The translations under genes and the position numbers were made by a program. Shown piece by piece: positions 55,554 to 64,000 of a stretch of DNA of 64,000 nucleotides. Numbering within the stretch: the first letter of the stretch is position 1; the number at the start of each line of letters is the position of its first letter. The DNA lies in NCBI RefSeq assembly GCF_011516755.1, contig NZ_WOSY01000009.1:1-64000 (forward strand), in the 5' to 3' direction. The DNA comes from Acetobacter conturbans (GTDB lineage Bacteria > Pseudomonadota > Alphaproteobacteria > Acetobacterales > Acetobacteraceae). The notes under the pieces are model-generated. The model worked only from the letters and a program-made list of their open reading frames with translations, was not told the DNA's origin and ran no database searches.

Positions 55554-56263
55554 CCGGGACCAGCGTGCCCTGCCGCGTGATGGTTCTGGATGCCGCACCG
55601 GCAGCAGTGGAGGCCCGTGTCGCGGCAGTTCTCCTTGATGAGCATGACGGAAAGAGCCTGTCGCTTCGCCATGCGCCGGGTCACGATGGCATCGGCATCA
55701 TGCCTTCCATGCTGGAAGAGTGCCTCGCGGAATCCGAGTGGCAGGCCCCCGATCTGGTCGTCGTCGTCGTCGGCCCCGGTTCCTTCACAGGGCTGCGCAC
55801 CTCATGCTCTCTGGCGGCCGGACTGGCGTTCGGGTTCGGCTGTCCTGTGGTGGGCGTGACACGGGGTGAAGCGCTTTCGCCTGTTCTCGACACGCTTGTC
55901 CGGCAGGAAGAGCGGACCGGCTGGCTCTGCGTGACGACAGCCCGACGGGGACGCTGGTTTGTGGAAAGCCCAGCGCCTGATCCGACCACCCTCGGGCCGG
56001 TTATCGCGGTGAAAAGCGCCGAATGGGAACCGCCTACCGGATCATGGATCGTGGCGGGCGATGGTGCTGAACAGGCTGTGGCCTGCGCGCCGGACCGCCT
56101 CTTCCTCGTGACCGTTACTGGTGAAGCCTCTCCGGAAGATATCGCCCATGTCGGTCTGCTGCGTCATCAGGGAAGACTGGCCGCGCGACCGCCGTTGCCG
56201 CTGTATGTCGATCCACCGGAAGCGAAATTGCCGGCGGCTGGTCTTCGCGCGCGCCCCGAATGA
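55550..56263 (+). CDS. tsaB: tRNA threonylcarbamoyladenosine biosynthesis protein TsaB
   Basis: A 237-aa actin-like protein with the TsaB signature VGPGSFTGLRTSCSLAAGLAF region. TsaB partners TsaD and TsaE in making t6A at position 37 of ANN-reading tRNAs. The N-terminus (VMVLDAAPAAVEARVAAVLL) fits the first strand pair. The GTG start at 55550 overlaps the nitroreductase stop, and its end overlaps rimI as ATGA, the frequent tsaB-rimI pairing. Confidence 0.9.
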   Translation: MTGTSVPCRVMVLDAAPAAVEARVAAVLLDEHDGKSLSLRHAPGHDGIGIMPSMLEECLAESEWQAPDLVVVVVGPGSFTGLRTSCSLAAGLAFGFGCPVVGVTRGEALSPVLDTLVRQEERTGWLCVTTARRGRWFVESPAPDPTTLGPVIAVKSAEWEPPTGSWIVAGDGAEQAVACAPDRLFLVTVTGEASPEDIAHVGLLRHQGRLAARPPLPLYVDPPEAKLPAAGLRARPE

Positions 56264-56739
56264 CGCCGGAAGAAAAAACTTTTCCCGTTGTCACAGAGGT
56301 CGGGACCGCTTTCTCCGAGGTTCTCGCCCGGCTGCATGAAAGTGCTTTCGTCCCTGAATTCCGCTGGAGCAGCAAGGCTTTTGCAGATCTCTTTGCAACG
56401 CCGGGTGTTCTGGCGTTTCTTGCCTCCATGAATAATGAACCCGCCGGGTTCATCATGGCCCGCTCCGTTGCGGATGAAGCTGAAATCCTTACTCTGTCCG
56501 TAGCGCCCGACTGGCGACGGAAGAATGTGGCGCGCCTTCTGATTGAAACGCTGCTTTCCGATTTTTCCGAAAAAGGAATCTCCCGGATTTTTCTAGAAGT
56601 TTCCGTGGATAACAAGCCGGCACGCTGCCTGTATGCCGCGACAGGGTTCAGCGCGGCGGGCATACGGAAACGCTATTATGCCGACGGCTCTGATGCGGAA
56701 GTCATGACGAAAAAGATTATCTCCTCTCGCGGAAACTGA
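56260..56739 (+). CDS. rimI: Ribosomal protein alanine acetyltransferase-like GNAT
   Basis: A 159-aa GNAT protein with the RimI-type AEILTLSVAPDWRRKNVARLL acetyl-CoA loop and LEVSVDNKPARCLYAATGFS. RimI acetylates the N-terminus of ribosomal protein S18. It is coupled to tsaB by an ATGA overlap, as in many bacteria. The acetyl-CoA loop has RRKNVARLL where RRxGIGxxL is usual, a minor departure. A terminator hairpin starts within its last codons. Confidence 0.87.
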   Translation: MTPEEKTFPVVTEVGTAFSEVLARLHESAFVPEFRWSSKAFADLFATPGVLAFLASMNNEPAGFIMARSVADEAEILTLSVAPDWRRKNVARLLIETLLSDFSEKGISRIFLEVSVDNKPARCLYAATGFSAAGIRKRYYADGSDAEVMTKKIISSRGN

Positions 56740-56761
56740 TGTCTGCGAGAGGAAATTTTTT
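56722..56761 (+). terminator. Rho-independent terminator of the tsaB-rimI operon
   Basis: Perfect nine-base stem TCCTCTCGC/GCGAGAGGA with a 14-base loop, followed by AATTTTTT. The left arm lies in the last rimI codons, and the T run touches the stop codon of the convergent ung gene. Confidence 0.9.
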
Positions 56762-57462
56762 CATTCGTCTTCCGGTTCTTCCGGCAGTCTCCAGTCGATA
56801 GGCTTCAAGCCATGTTCTTCCAGAAACGCATTGGCCTTGGAAAAATAATGCCCACCGAAAAAACCGTTATGGGCGGAAAGCGGTGATGGGTGCGGCCCTT
56901 TCAGGACCAGATGACGCGAAGCGTCCACAAAAGCCGCTTTTTTCTGAGCATAGCTGCCCCACAATATGAAAACGACCGGTGTTTTCTGTTCATTGACGCA
57001 GGCAATCACGGCATCAGTGAACCGCTCCCAGCCCTGTCGCTGATGCGAGGCCGCCTGTCCCTGCTCCACGGTCAGCACGCTGTTGAGAAGCAGAACGCCC
57101 TGTTTCGCCCAGTGCGTCAGATTTCCATGACGCGCAGGGGGAATACCGAGATCGCTTTGCATCTCCTTGTAGATATTGACCAGTGAAGGCGGAATCCGCA
57201 CGCCGCGACGGACACTGAAACACAGACCATGCGCCTGACCAGCGCCATGATAGGGGTCCTGTCCGAGAATAACCACGCGTACGGAACCGAGCGGTGTCAG
57301 GTTCAGGGCGCGAAACCATTCAGGTCCGCGCGGGAAGATCATCTTTCCTGCCTCTTTCTCTTTCAAAAGAAAGGCTTTCAGATCCTTCATGTAGGAAGCA
57401 TCGAACTCCTTCTGCAACGCCACGCGCCAGTTTTCGTCCAGTTTCACACCTGTCTGGGTCAC
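56761..57462 (-). CDS. ung: Uracil-DNA glycosylase
   Basis: A family 1 UDG of 233 aa that removes uracil from DNA. Catalytic [18 protein letters not shown] with Asp69, [14 protein letters not shown], and the leucine loop [18 protein letters not shown] with its histidine. The GTG at 57462 has GGGAG eight bases upstream and gives the usual length; the frame runs further to 57714 without family similarity. Confidence 0.95.
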   Translation of the reverse strand: MTQTGVKLDENWRVALQKEFDASYMKDLKAFLLKEKEAGKMIFPRGPEWFRALNLTPLGSVRVVILGQDPYHGAGQAHGLCFSVRRGVRIPPSLVNIYKEMQSDLGIPPARHGNLTHWAKQGVLLLNSVLTVEQGQAASHQRQGWERFTDAVIACVNEQKTPVVFILWGSYAQKKAAFVDASRHLVLKGPHPSPLSAHNGFFGGHYFSKANAFLEEHGLKPIDWRLPEEPEDE

Positions 57463-57750
57463 GAAGCGTCTCCCTCTTTCCTGACGAACCTTACCTGTTT
57501 CTGGCCCCGGACGCCCCGTGATGCAACTTTTGTCCCCAGCTATGCCGGCGCAGAGGATAGTTCCTCTGGTTGGAACGGTTTGTCTCTTAAGCCACCCCTC
57601 TCCAAATAGTGCCGTTTTCAGAAGACCAAATTTCAACGGTTCATTTGCAGATATTCCTGCTGTGGCATTCCAGTTCTCTTTGGAACTTTGGATTTCCAAC
57701 GACAGGTCATCCAAAGGAGCGGCCTGATCTTTCCCGGAGACGTATGTTCT
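57463..57750. other. Region between ung and the DUF3325 gene
   Basis: 288 bp. It should hold the ung promoter. No convincing gene, repeat or operator is visible. Confidence 0.4.
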
Positions 57751-58041
57751 TCAGCTTCCGCCGCCCGTGCGTCGCACCCTTTGCACCCCTCGATACCGCC
57801 ATGCCCATCCCAGCGCCACGACAACCGTCGCGATTGAAAACGATCCCAGCCACACGAAAAGGGCCGTGGAAGGTCGCTGGTAAAGGCACAGAAGCAATCC
57901 CACCAACGAGACCCAGCGCATCAGGCGAACTGTGAGAGCAGGCGCAACGGCCTCCCGTCTTGCGATCCGCAGCATCCGGGGTTCAGAAACCGCCTGCACG
58001 GACAGGCTGACAATCCAGAGAACACTGCACAGAACGATCAT
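57751..58041 (-). CDS. DUF3325-like membrane protein
   Basis: A 96-aa protein with three hydrophobic segments (MIVLCSVLWIVSLSVQA, LMRWVSLVGLLLCLYQ, LFVWLGSFSIATVVVALGW). Size and position match DUF3325 proteins that accompany PepSY iron-reduction systems. The ATG at 58041 overlaps the upstream PepSY stop as ATGA; an earlier ATG at 58083 is inside that gene. Last gene of the operon. Confidence 0.75.
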   Translation of the reverse strand: MIVLCSVLWIVSLSVQAVSEPRMLRIARREAVAPALTVRLMRWVSLVGLLLCLYQRPSTALFVWLGSFSIATVVVALGWAWRYRGVQRVRRTGGGS

Positions 58042-59507
58042 GCGAGACGTCGGGCGATCTGAAAGGCAACAGCCGCGACGCACAAAGCAATCAGATCCAC
58101 GGCGGCAAAAACGGTTGGCGTGTGAAAAACGGTCCCGCCCGACCGGGTCAGCAGGTCAAGCGGCCCCAGCAGGGCAGACAGAACAGCAAGAAGCCCAAGC
58201 TCACTTCTCCAGACCTGCACCCTCCATTTCATGAGGCAGCCGCCCATACCCCACACGGCGCTTGCAGCCCATATCAGGAAGAATACGGTCACTTCCTCTT
58301 GCGTGCGCTGCTCAGATCCCCCGGAAAGCAACCGGTTTCCCCAGAAAAATCCTGAACAGGCCAAAGGAAAACCCACCAGCACACTCACCGTGAGTCCCTC
58401 CGCCAGACGGAAGATAACACGGCCTCCGGACAGACGCCGACGCTTCATCAAAAAGAGAACAAGTCCGCTTCCAATCATGATTGTGGTTGCGAGACCCGAG
58501 ATGAAATACAGCCAGCGCATCCCAGCACCACCCCAGCGAACGTAATGGATGCCTTCCATGACCTGTTGCGTGCGTGTGAGGGGCGTGGTCAGCAGGACAT
58601 GCCTTATGAAATGACCATCATACGAAAAATCGACATGTTCACGTGTGCGGGCAGGGCCGGAGGCATCCGTGCGACTGATCAGGATATTCTTTGGCAGAAA
58701 AAGGATGAAACCGACCTGTCCTGCTCTGACCACCTTTTCGGCGTCATGCAGGAGGGGAGACAGAGGCGGCAGGGCAGGCACAACCGTTTTTTCTTTTTGT
58801 AATGCAGGCGATTCCGCCCGAACAGCAACGGGTGTGATCGCCGCGTTGATGGAAGCCAGATAGGAGACCGGTGGCAGAATGGAACGGGTGTGCAGAAATG
58901 TCCCTGTATAAGCCATCATAAATGCGAATGGCAGGAATGGAACGCTGGCAAGGACATGTACATCAAGCCATGCGCGCAGACGTGCGGAAAACGGACGCAA
59001 AACCAGCAGATCGGGAATCAGTTCTTTCAGATGAATGATAATACCTGATCCAAGCACGATCAGAAGCATGAGCCCCGAAAACGTCACAAAGATGATGCCA
59101 GTATCGCCATTTCTCAGGCTGTAGTGCAGGTCATAGAAGAACGTTCCGCCCACCGTCGCGCGGGCAGCCAGTTCCTGTCCGGTGCCAGGGTCAAAGGGAA
59201 TGTTCAGAAACTCGTGACCGTCATGATACTGCACACGCAGGATCGGATCACGCTCTGACGGGAGGGTGATAAAAGGTTTCTCATCCCGCTCAAGCAGTTT
59301 CCTGATCGTGGGCAAGGTTTCTTCAAGCGCCTCATCCGTCAGGGCGGTCGCTGAAGGCGGCACCTCCGGTTGCAGCCAGCGCGTCAGTTCAGTGTCGAAA
59401 ACAGCGATCGTACCGGAGGCAAAGATGCAGACCAGAAGCAGCCCGAACACGAACCCACTCCACGCATGAAGCCATCCCATGCGTGTACGCAACCTGTCCT
59501 GAATCAT
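58038..59507 (-). CDS. PepSY-associated transmembrane protein, probable ferric-siderophore reductase
   Basis: A PepSY_TM protein of 489 aa. The N-terminal helix GWLHAWSGFVFGLLLVCIFASG and a PepSY-like periplasmic loop are followed by LHYSLRNGDTGIIFVTFSGL and further helices with histidines placed for haem (HLKEL, DVHVLASVPF, EGIHYVRWGG). Such inner-membrane proteins next to siderophore receptors are thought to reduce or release iron (FoxB-like). The ATG at 59507 overlaps the DUF3649 stop. It has about eight helices, more than the basic family, because of a C-terminal extension. Confidence 0.85.
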   Translation of the reverse strand: MIQDRLRTRMGWLHAWSGFVFGLLLVCIFASGTIAVFDTELTRWLQPEVPPSATALTDEALEETLPTIRKLLERDEKPFITLPSERDPILRVQYHDGHEFLNIPFDPGTGQELAARATVGGTFFYDLHYSLRNGDTGIIFVTFSGLMLLIVLGSGIIIHLKELIPDLLVLRPFSARLRAWLDVHVLASVPFLPFAFMMAYTGTFLHTRSILPPVSYLASINAAITPVAVRAESPALQKEKTVVPALPPLSPLLHDAEKVVRAGQVGFILFLPKNILISRTDASGPARTREHVDFSYDGHFIRHVLLTTPLTRTQQVMEGIHYVRWGGAGMRWLYFISGLATTIMIGSGLVLFLMKRRRLSGGRVIFRLAEGLTVSVLVGFPLACSGFFWGNRLLSGGSEQRTQEEVTVFFLIWAASAVWGMGGCLMKWRVQVWRSELGLLAVLSALLGPLDLLTRSGGTVFHTPTVFAAVDLIALCVAAVAFQIARRLA

Positions 59508-59803
59508 AGGTGGATAAGCGTCGCCAGACCGGCGAGACACGCCACACAGGCGACAATCACCGGTCCTGTCAGCCGCTTCCACGCGCCAAAAGCCAGCAGT
59601 CCCATAATGGGGAAAGCAGCAACCGCGATCATCTGACCGAAGATCATGGCGTCATGCCGATTACCCGGCCCCCAGCCAGACGATCCAAGCGTGAGGAAAT
59701 GCGCGACCGCCCAGGCCAGCACAAATGCTACGAGGACCCGTCCCACGAGACGCGAGGGAGAGACGAAGGCTTTCTGCCGTGCGGATGATAAATCCGGAGA
59801 CAT
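59504..59803 (-). CDS. DUF3649 membrane protein of a siderophore system
   Basis: A 99-aa protein with three helices and the family's GRVLVAFVLAWAVAHF, DAMIFGQMIAVAAFP and GAWKRLTGPVIVAC pattern. DUF3649 proteins are small partners of PepSY and TonB-receptor genes. It overlaps both neighbours by four and three bases, so it is tightly coupled. Confidence 0.85.
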   Translation of the reverse strand: MSPDLSSARQKAFVSPSRLVGRVLVAFVLAWAVAHFLTLGSSGWGPGNRHDAMIFGQMIAVAAFPIMGLLAFGAWKRLTGPVIVACVACLAGLATLIHL

Positions 59804-62109
59804 CAGAAATTTGAGCGCAGGGTAAACATGAAATTTCGTGGCTCTCCATAGTAGTTATAATAATAAACGGTGCCGAGGCGCTGATAATAGCGGGTGTTGG
59901 AAATATTATTGAGCGTCACTGTGCCCGCCAGATAACGGTTCCACTGATACCCGGCCTGCAGGGACGCCACGATGTACCCTTTCTGTGTGACCAGCCTGCT
60001 GTTCCCGAATGTCCCACTTTGCGCATTTATGCCCCCACCGATGCTCCAGATATTCTTCTCAGCACCGGGATAAGGCTCAAAACGATAATGTGTCCAGAGT
60101 TTCCACAGATGACGGGGCGAGTTGGAGGCATAGACAAGGCCGGCCTGTGAGGCATTTCCATTGTTGATAATGGCGTTGTCGTTAAAGGTGTAGCTGGCAT
60201 TGATATCCCACCCGTTCGCCGGGCGCCCAATGACTTCCGCCTCTGCACCCTGACTACGGGTCTTTCCTGTCGCCACATAGCAGTCATCATTGCGTGACGG
60301 TCCGCAGACCGCCGACAGAGCCCCATTATACACTGCCTGATTGCGCTGGATGATCTTGTAGCCGGCAAGCGTGAATCCCAGCTTATGGTCGAGCAGGTCT
60401 CCCTTTACCCCACCTTCAATCTGATTGCCGCGAACGGGGGCAAGCCGTCCAGTCGTGTCGAAAGCCGACTGCGGCGAGAAAATGGATGTATAGCTGGTAT
60501 AAAGTGAAATCGACGGAATAACGTGCCAGACGCCGCCGATATAGGGCGTCAGAATACCCTGCTGATCGATCTGCGTGTCCGAGGCGCCCCGCGTCGGGCC
60601 AACGCGCTGTTCCTTGCTGACATAACCGCTGATACGTCCTCCCAGAAGGATGGAGACGCTGGAGACCGGTTTGATCTGCGCCTGACCATACACGCCCCAT
60701 TGATCCGTCGGTTCCCGGTAACGGTTCTTCACGGAAGGCAGCGTGACACCCGACAGAAGCGCCGGAGCAAAAGCGGAAATTCCGCCCAGTTGCGGATCGC
60801 TCGTCGCAGTCAGGCTCGCTCCCCCTCCATTATAAACATAATGGTTGAAATCCGAGCCCAGCATCAACTGGTGCGTCTGCCCGAACAGATGCACGGGCCC
60901 CGTTACATAAGCATCCACACCATCATTGACTTCACTGTATTTTGTATTTGCGGCAACGAAGTTTCCGGTCTGAGTTTTCGCATTATAGCTGTTGAGATAA
61001 GCGTACTGGAGCGTGGTTTCCGAGCTCCGATGCCGCACATTGACGCGGGCGCGCCAGCCATGACTGAAGAGATGCTCAAGCTGCGCTTCCACCTCTGTCA
61101 TCGGCACCGCCGAAGCATTCCAGTTCGCACCGATGAAGGAGTTTCGGGGCAGCTTGAGATCCGCCCCTGTGCTGCTGCGGGGAAGTCCCATAAAACGCAT
61201 GGTGTCATTGCTCTGGGAAGAAACCATCACGGTCAGAGTATCATGACGCGACAAATGGACATCCGTTACGGAATAGATTGTCCATCGGCGATCATAGGCA
61301 TTTTTATAGAAGAAATTCCGGTCTGTTCCCGCCAGCACAAGCCGGGTCGAGACAATCTTCGAGTTGCCGATCGGGCCACCCACATCGACCGTCGCATGGT
61401 AATTGTTCCACGACCCGGCGGAGAATGAGGCGTTGCCTTGAAACTCCTCCGTTGGCCGCTTATGTACGAAATTGGTGCTTCCAGCCGGACTGCCCGCTCC
61501 CTGCAATAAACCACTCGGTCCCCGCAGAACCTCGATCCGGTCATAGATCGCCAGATCATACTGCTGGCTCAAATTGAGACTACCTGATGCCGGTACACCA
61601 TCATATTGCGGCTGCAGCGCGAAACCGCGTGCAGAATACCCTGCTGTTCCATCACCGTACAGATTTACATTCACACCGGCGACCTGCTTCAGGGCAGCAT
61701 CCACGGTGTTCAGGTTCTGATCTTTCATCTGCTGGGTGCTCAGAACAGAGATGGACTGTGGAACATCCTGAAGCTTCATCAGCATCTTTGTGGTCGTCAC
61801 CGCACTGACCGTATATGTGCCGGTTCCGTCCGTCGAAGCGTTCGGTCGATGTCCGAGCACGAGAAGCTGCTCGATGCTGCCAGGGATTTTTTCAGAATCG
61901 TCCTGTTTTTTCTTCTTTTTCGCCAGGCTCTTTCCACGATGAGACTCTGGATGAAGCGCGACCGACGACCGGGCGCCCCTGTCAGATGCCTCCTCCACCG
62001 GCGCATCGCGACCGGCGGCCCAGGCATCTTCCCCCACGAGCGGGGAGACCGCAGACAGAGCTGTTCCGAAACAGACAACGTAACGGAGCGAAGGAAGAAC
62101 GGAAGACAT
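59803..62109 (-). CDS. TonB-dependent siderophore receptor (first gene of an iron uptake operon)
   Basis: An outer-membrane receptor of about 768 aa. A signal peptide (LRYVVCFGTALSAVSPLVGE) precedes a linker with a lysine run, then the plug (MKLQDVPQSISVLSTQQMKD, ARGFALQPQYDGVPASG, DRIEVLRGPSGLLQGAGSPA) and a barrel ending NFMFTLRSNF. The type is FpvA/FoxA-like hydroxamate or pyoverdine receptors. I chose the ATG at 62109, which gives a short signal peptide; ATGs at 62163 and 62286 also lie in frame. A partial Fur-box match is upstream. The three downstream membrane genes complete the unit. Confidence 0.9.
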   Translation of the reverse strand: MSSVLPSLRYVVCFGTALSAVSPLVGEDAWAAGRDAPVEEASDRGARSSVALHPESHRGKSLAKKKKKQDDSEKIPGSIEQLLVLGHRPNASTDGTGTYTVSAVTTTKMLMKLQDVPQSISVLSTQQMKDQNLNTVDAALKQVAGVNVNLYGDGTAGYSARGFALQPQYDGVPASGSLNLSQQYDLAIYDRIEVLRGPSGLLQGAGSPAGSTNFVHKRPTEEFQGNASFSAGSWNNYHATVDVGGPIGNSKIVSTRLVLAGTDRNFFYKNAYDRRWTIYSVTDVHLSRHDTLTVMVSSQSNDTMRFMGLPRSSTGADLKLPRNSFIGANWNASAVPMTEVEAQLEHLFSHGWRARVNVRHRSSETTLQYAYLNSYNAKTQTGNFVAANTKYSEVNDGVDAYVTGPVHLFGQTHQLMLGSDFNHYVYNGGGASLTATSDPQLGGISAFAPALLSGVTLPSVKNRYREPTDQWGVYGQAQIKPVSSVSILLGGRISGYVSKEQRVGPTRGASDTQIDQQGILTPYIGGVWHVIPSISLYTSYTSIFSPQSAFDTTGRLAPVRGNQIEGGVKGDLLDHKLGFTLAGYKIIQRNQAVYNGALSAVCGPSRNDDCYVATGKTRSQGAEAEVIGRPANGWDINASYTFNDNAIINNGNASQAGLVYASNSPRHLWKLWTHYRFEPYPGAEKNIWSIGGGINAQSGTFGNSRLVTQKGYIVASLQAGYQWNRYLAGTVTLNNISNTRYYQRLGTVYYYNYYGEPRNFMFTLRSNF

Positions 62110-62186
62110 CAACGTGTCGTGCCTTTTATTAAGGAAGGATTTTCGATCACGGGTTTGTGACATCTCAGAGCCGGGATGTCCACAAT

Positions 62187-62201
62187 TAATAACAATTATC
62201 A
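62187..62201. promoter_or_regulatory. Fur-box-like site upstream of the second TonB receptor
   Basis: TAATAACAATTATCA fits the 7-1-7 Fur arrangement with a perfect right half (ATTATCA) and five of seven matches in the left half. It lies 78 bp upstream of the ATG at 62109, in an AT-rich promoter-like stretch. Confidence 0.55.
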
Positions 62202-62532
62202 TTTGCAATAAATGACATGTAATGACACGAAATTCTTCCGGTAGATAGAAAATCCAGAAATCCTCTGAAGAATTATAGTGATTCATCTATCCTGAACCAT
62301 AAAACATGATCTGTTACCAGACGCAGACTGATCCAGTATTTGGAGAAAGATGCAGGATTATCGCGTGCCCACTCCGGTGCAAAAAATGCCCTTGGCACGT
62401 TTTCTGACGATATTCCAACCCGTTCATCCGCCCTCCTGACGCGACAGGCGCTCCATGAACTCTATCCCTCACGATCTCGTCATTGCTCACGCGATCATTG
62501 ACAAAAGCAGCCTTTTTGCGGCCTGATGGGAA

Positions 62533-64000
<1,468 letters not shown>

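Overview
The window looks like a chromosomal segment of an acetic acid bacterium (Acetobacteraceae, Alphaproteobacteria). GC is high, the polyol dehydrogenase and siderophore gear fit, and there is a probable ceramide/sphingolipid gene block, a lipid class known from acetic acid bacteria. Genus cannot be fixed from the sequence alone. I see no rRNA, CRISPR array, intact insertion sequence or prophage; there is one tRNA.

Layout. 1-4.85 kb: carnitine catabolism (orphan carnitine/choline-binding protein, a carnitine dehydrogenase-thioesterase fusion, a beta-keto-acid cleavage enzyme, and a divergent CdhR-like AraC regulator). 4.9-8.4 kb: ClC-type channel/exchanger and choline sulfatase BetC. 8.6-15.8 kb: two divergent units that look like one lipid pathway (lipid/ceramide kinase, unknown protein, metallophosphoesterase, an LptF/LptG-like permease pair, fatty-acid hydroxylase, MobA-like nucleotidyltransferase). 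16-23.9 kb: aldo/keto reductase, NfuA-like Fe-S protein, O-antigen ligase and glycosyltransferase, sodium:solute symporter, mannitol dehydrogenase. 24.2-25.1 kb: a visibly AT-rich foreign gene that appears to join a DUF3427/SRA-like domain to a GIY-YIG (T5orf172) nuclease domain. 25.2-28.7 kb: nagA, a secreted small protein, guaA. 28.7-31.5 kb: a restriction-modification island behind guaA (broken serine recombinase, 5mC methyltransferase, HNH endonuclease, Vsr).

31.7-39.4 kb: DUF418 protein, sulfotransferase, small membrane protein and ASST-like protein in one unit, then DUF4105 protein and an alpha/beta-hydrolase lipoprotein. 39.6-42.8 kb: ppa, tRNA (CAU), ettA, GNAT. 43-45.2 kb: TonB-dependent receptor behind a perfect 7-1-7 Fur box. 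46-51.3 kb: glycosyltransferases, TPR protein, thrS. 51.3-54.9 kb: Rrf2-family regulator divergent from a three-gene iron/siderophore-type ABC importer. 55-57.5 kb: nitroreductase, tsaB, rimI, ung. 57.7-62.1 kb: second TonB receptor with DUF3649, PepSY and DUF3325 membrane partners (siderophore uptake/iron reduction). 62.5-64 kb: TPP riboswitch and the 5' part of thiC.

The two most interesting points are the solitary AT-rich gene at 24.25-25.11 kb, a candidate modification-dependent restriction enzyme of a domain arrangement I do not recognise as described, and the 8.6-15.8 kb lipid cluster with its own LptF/LptG-like pair. All family calls come from reading translated sequences; no database search was possible.
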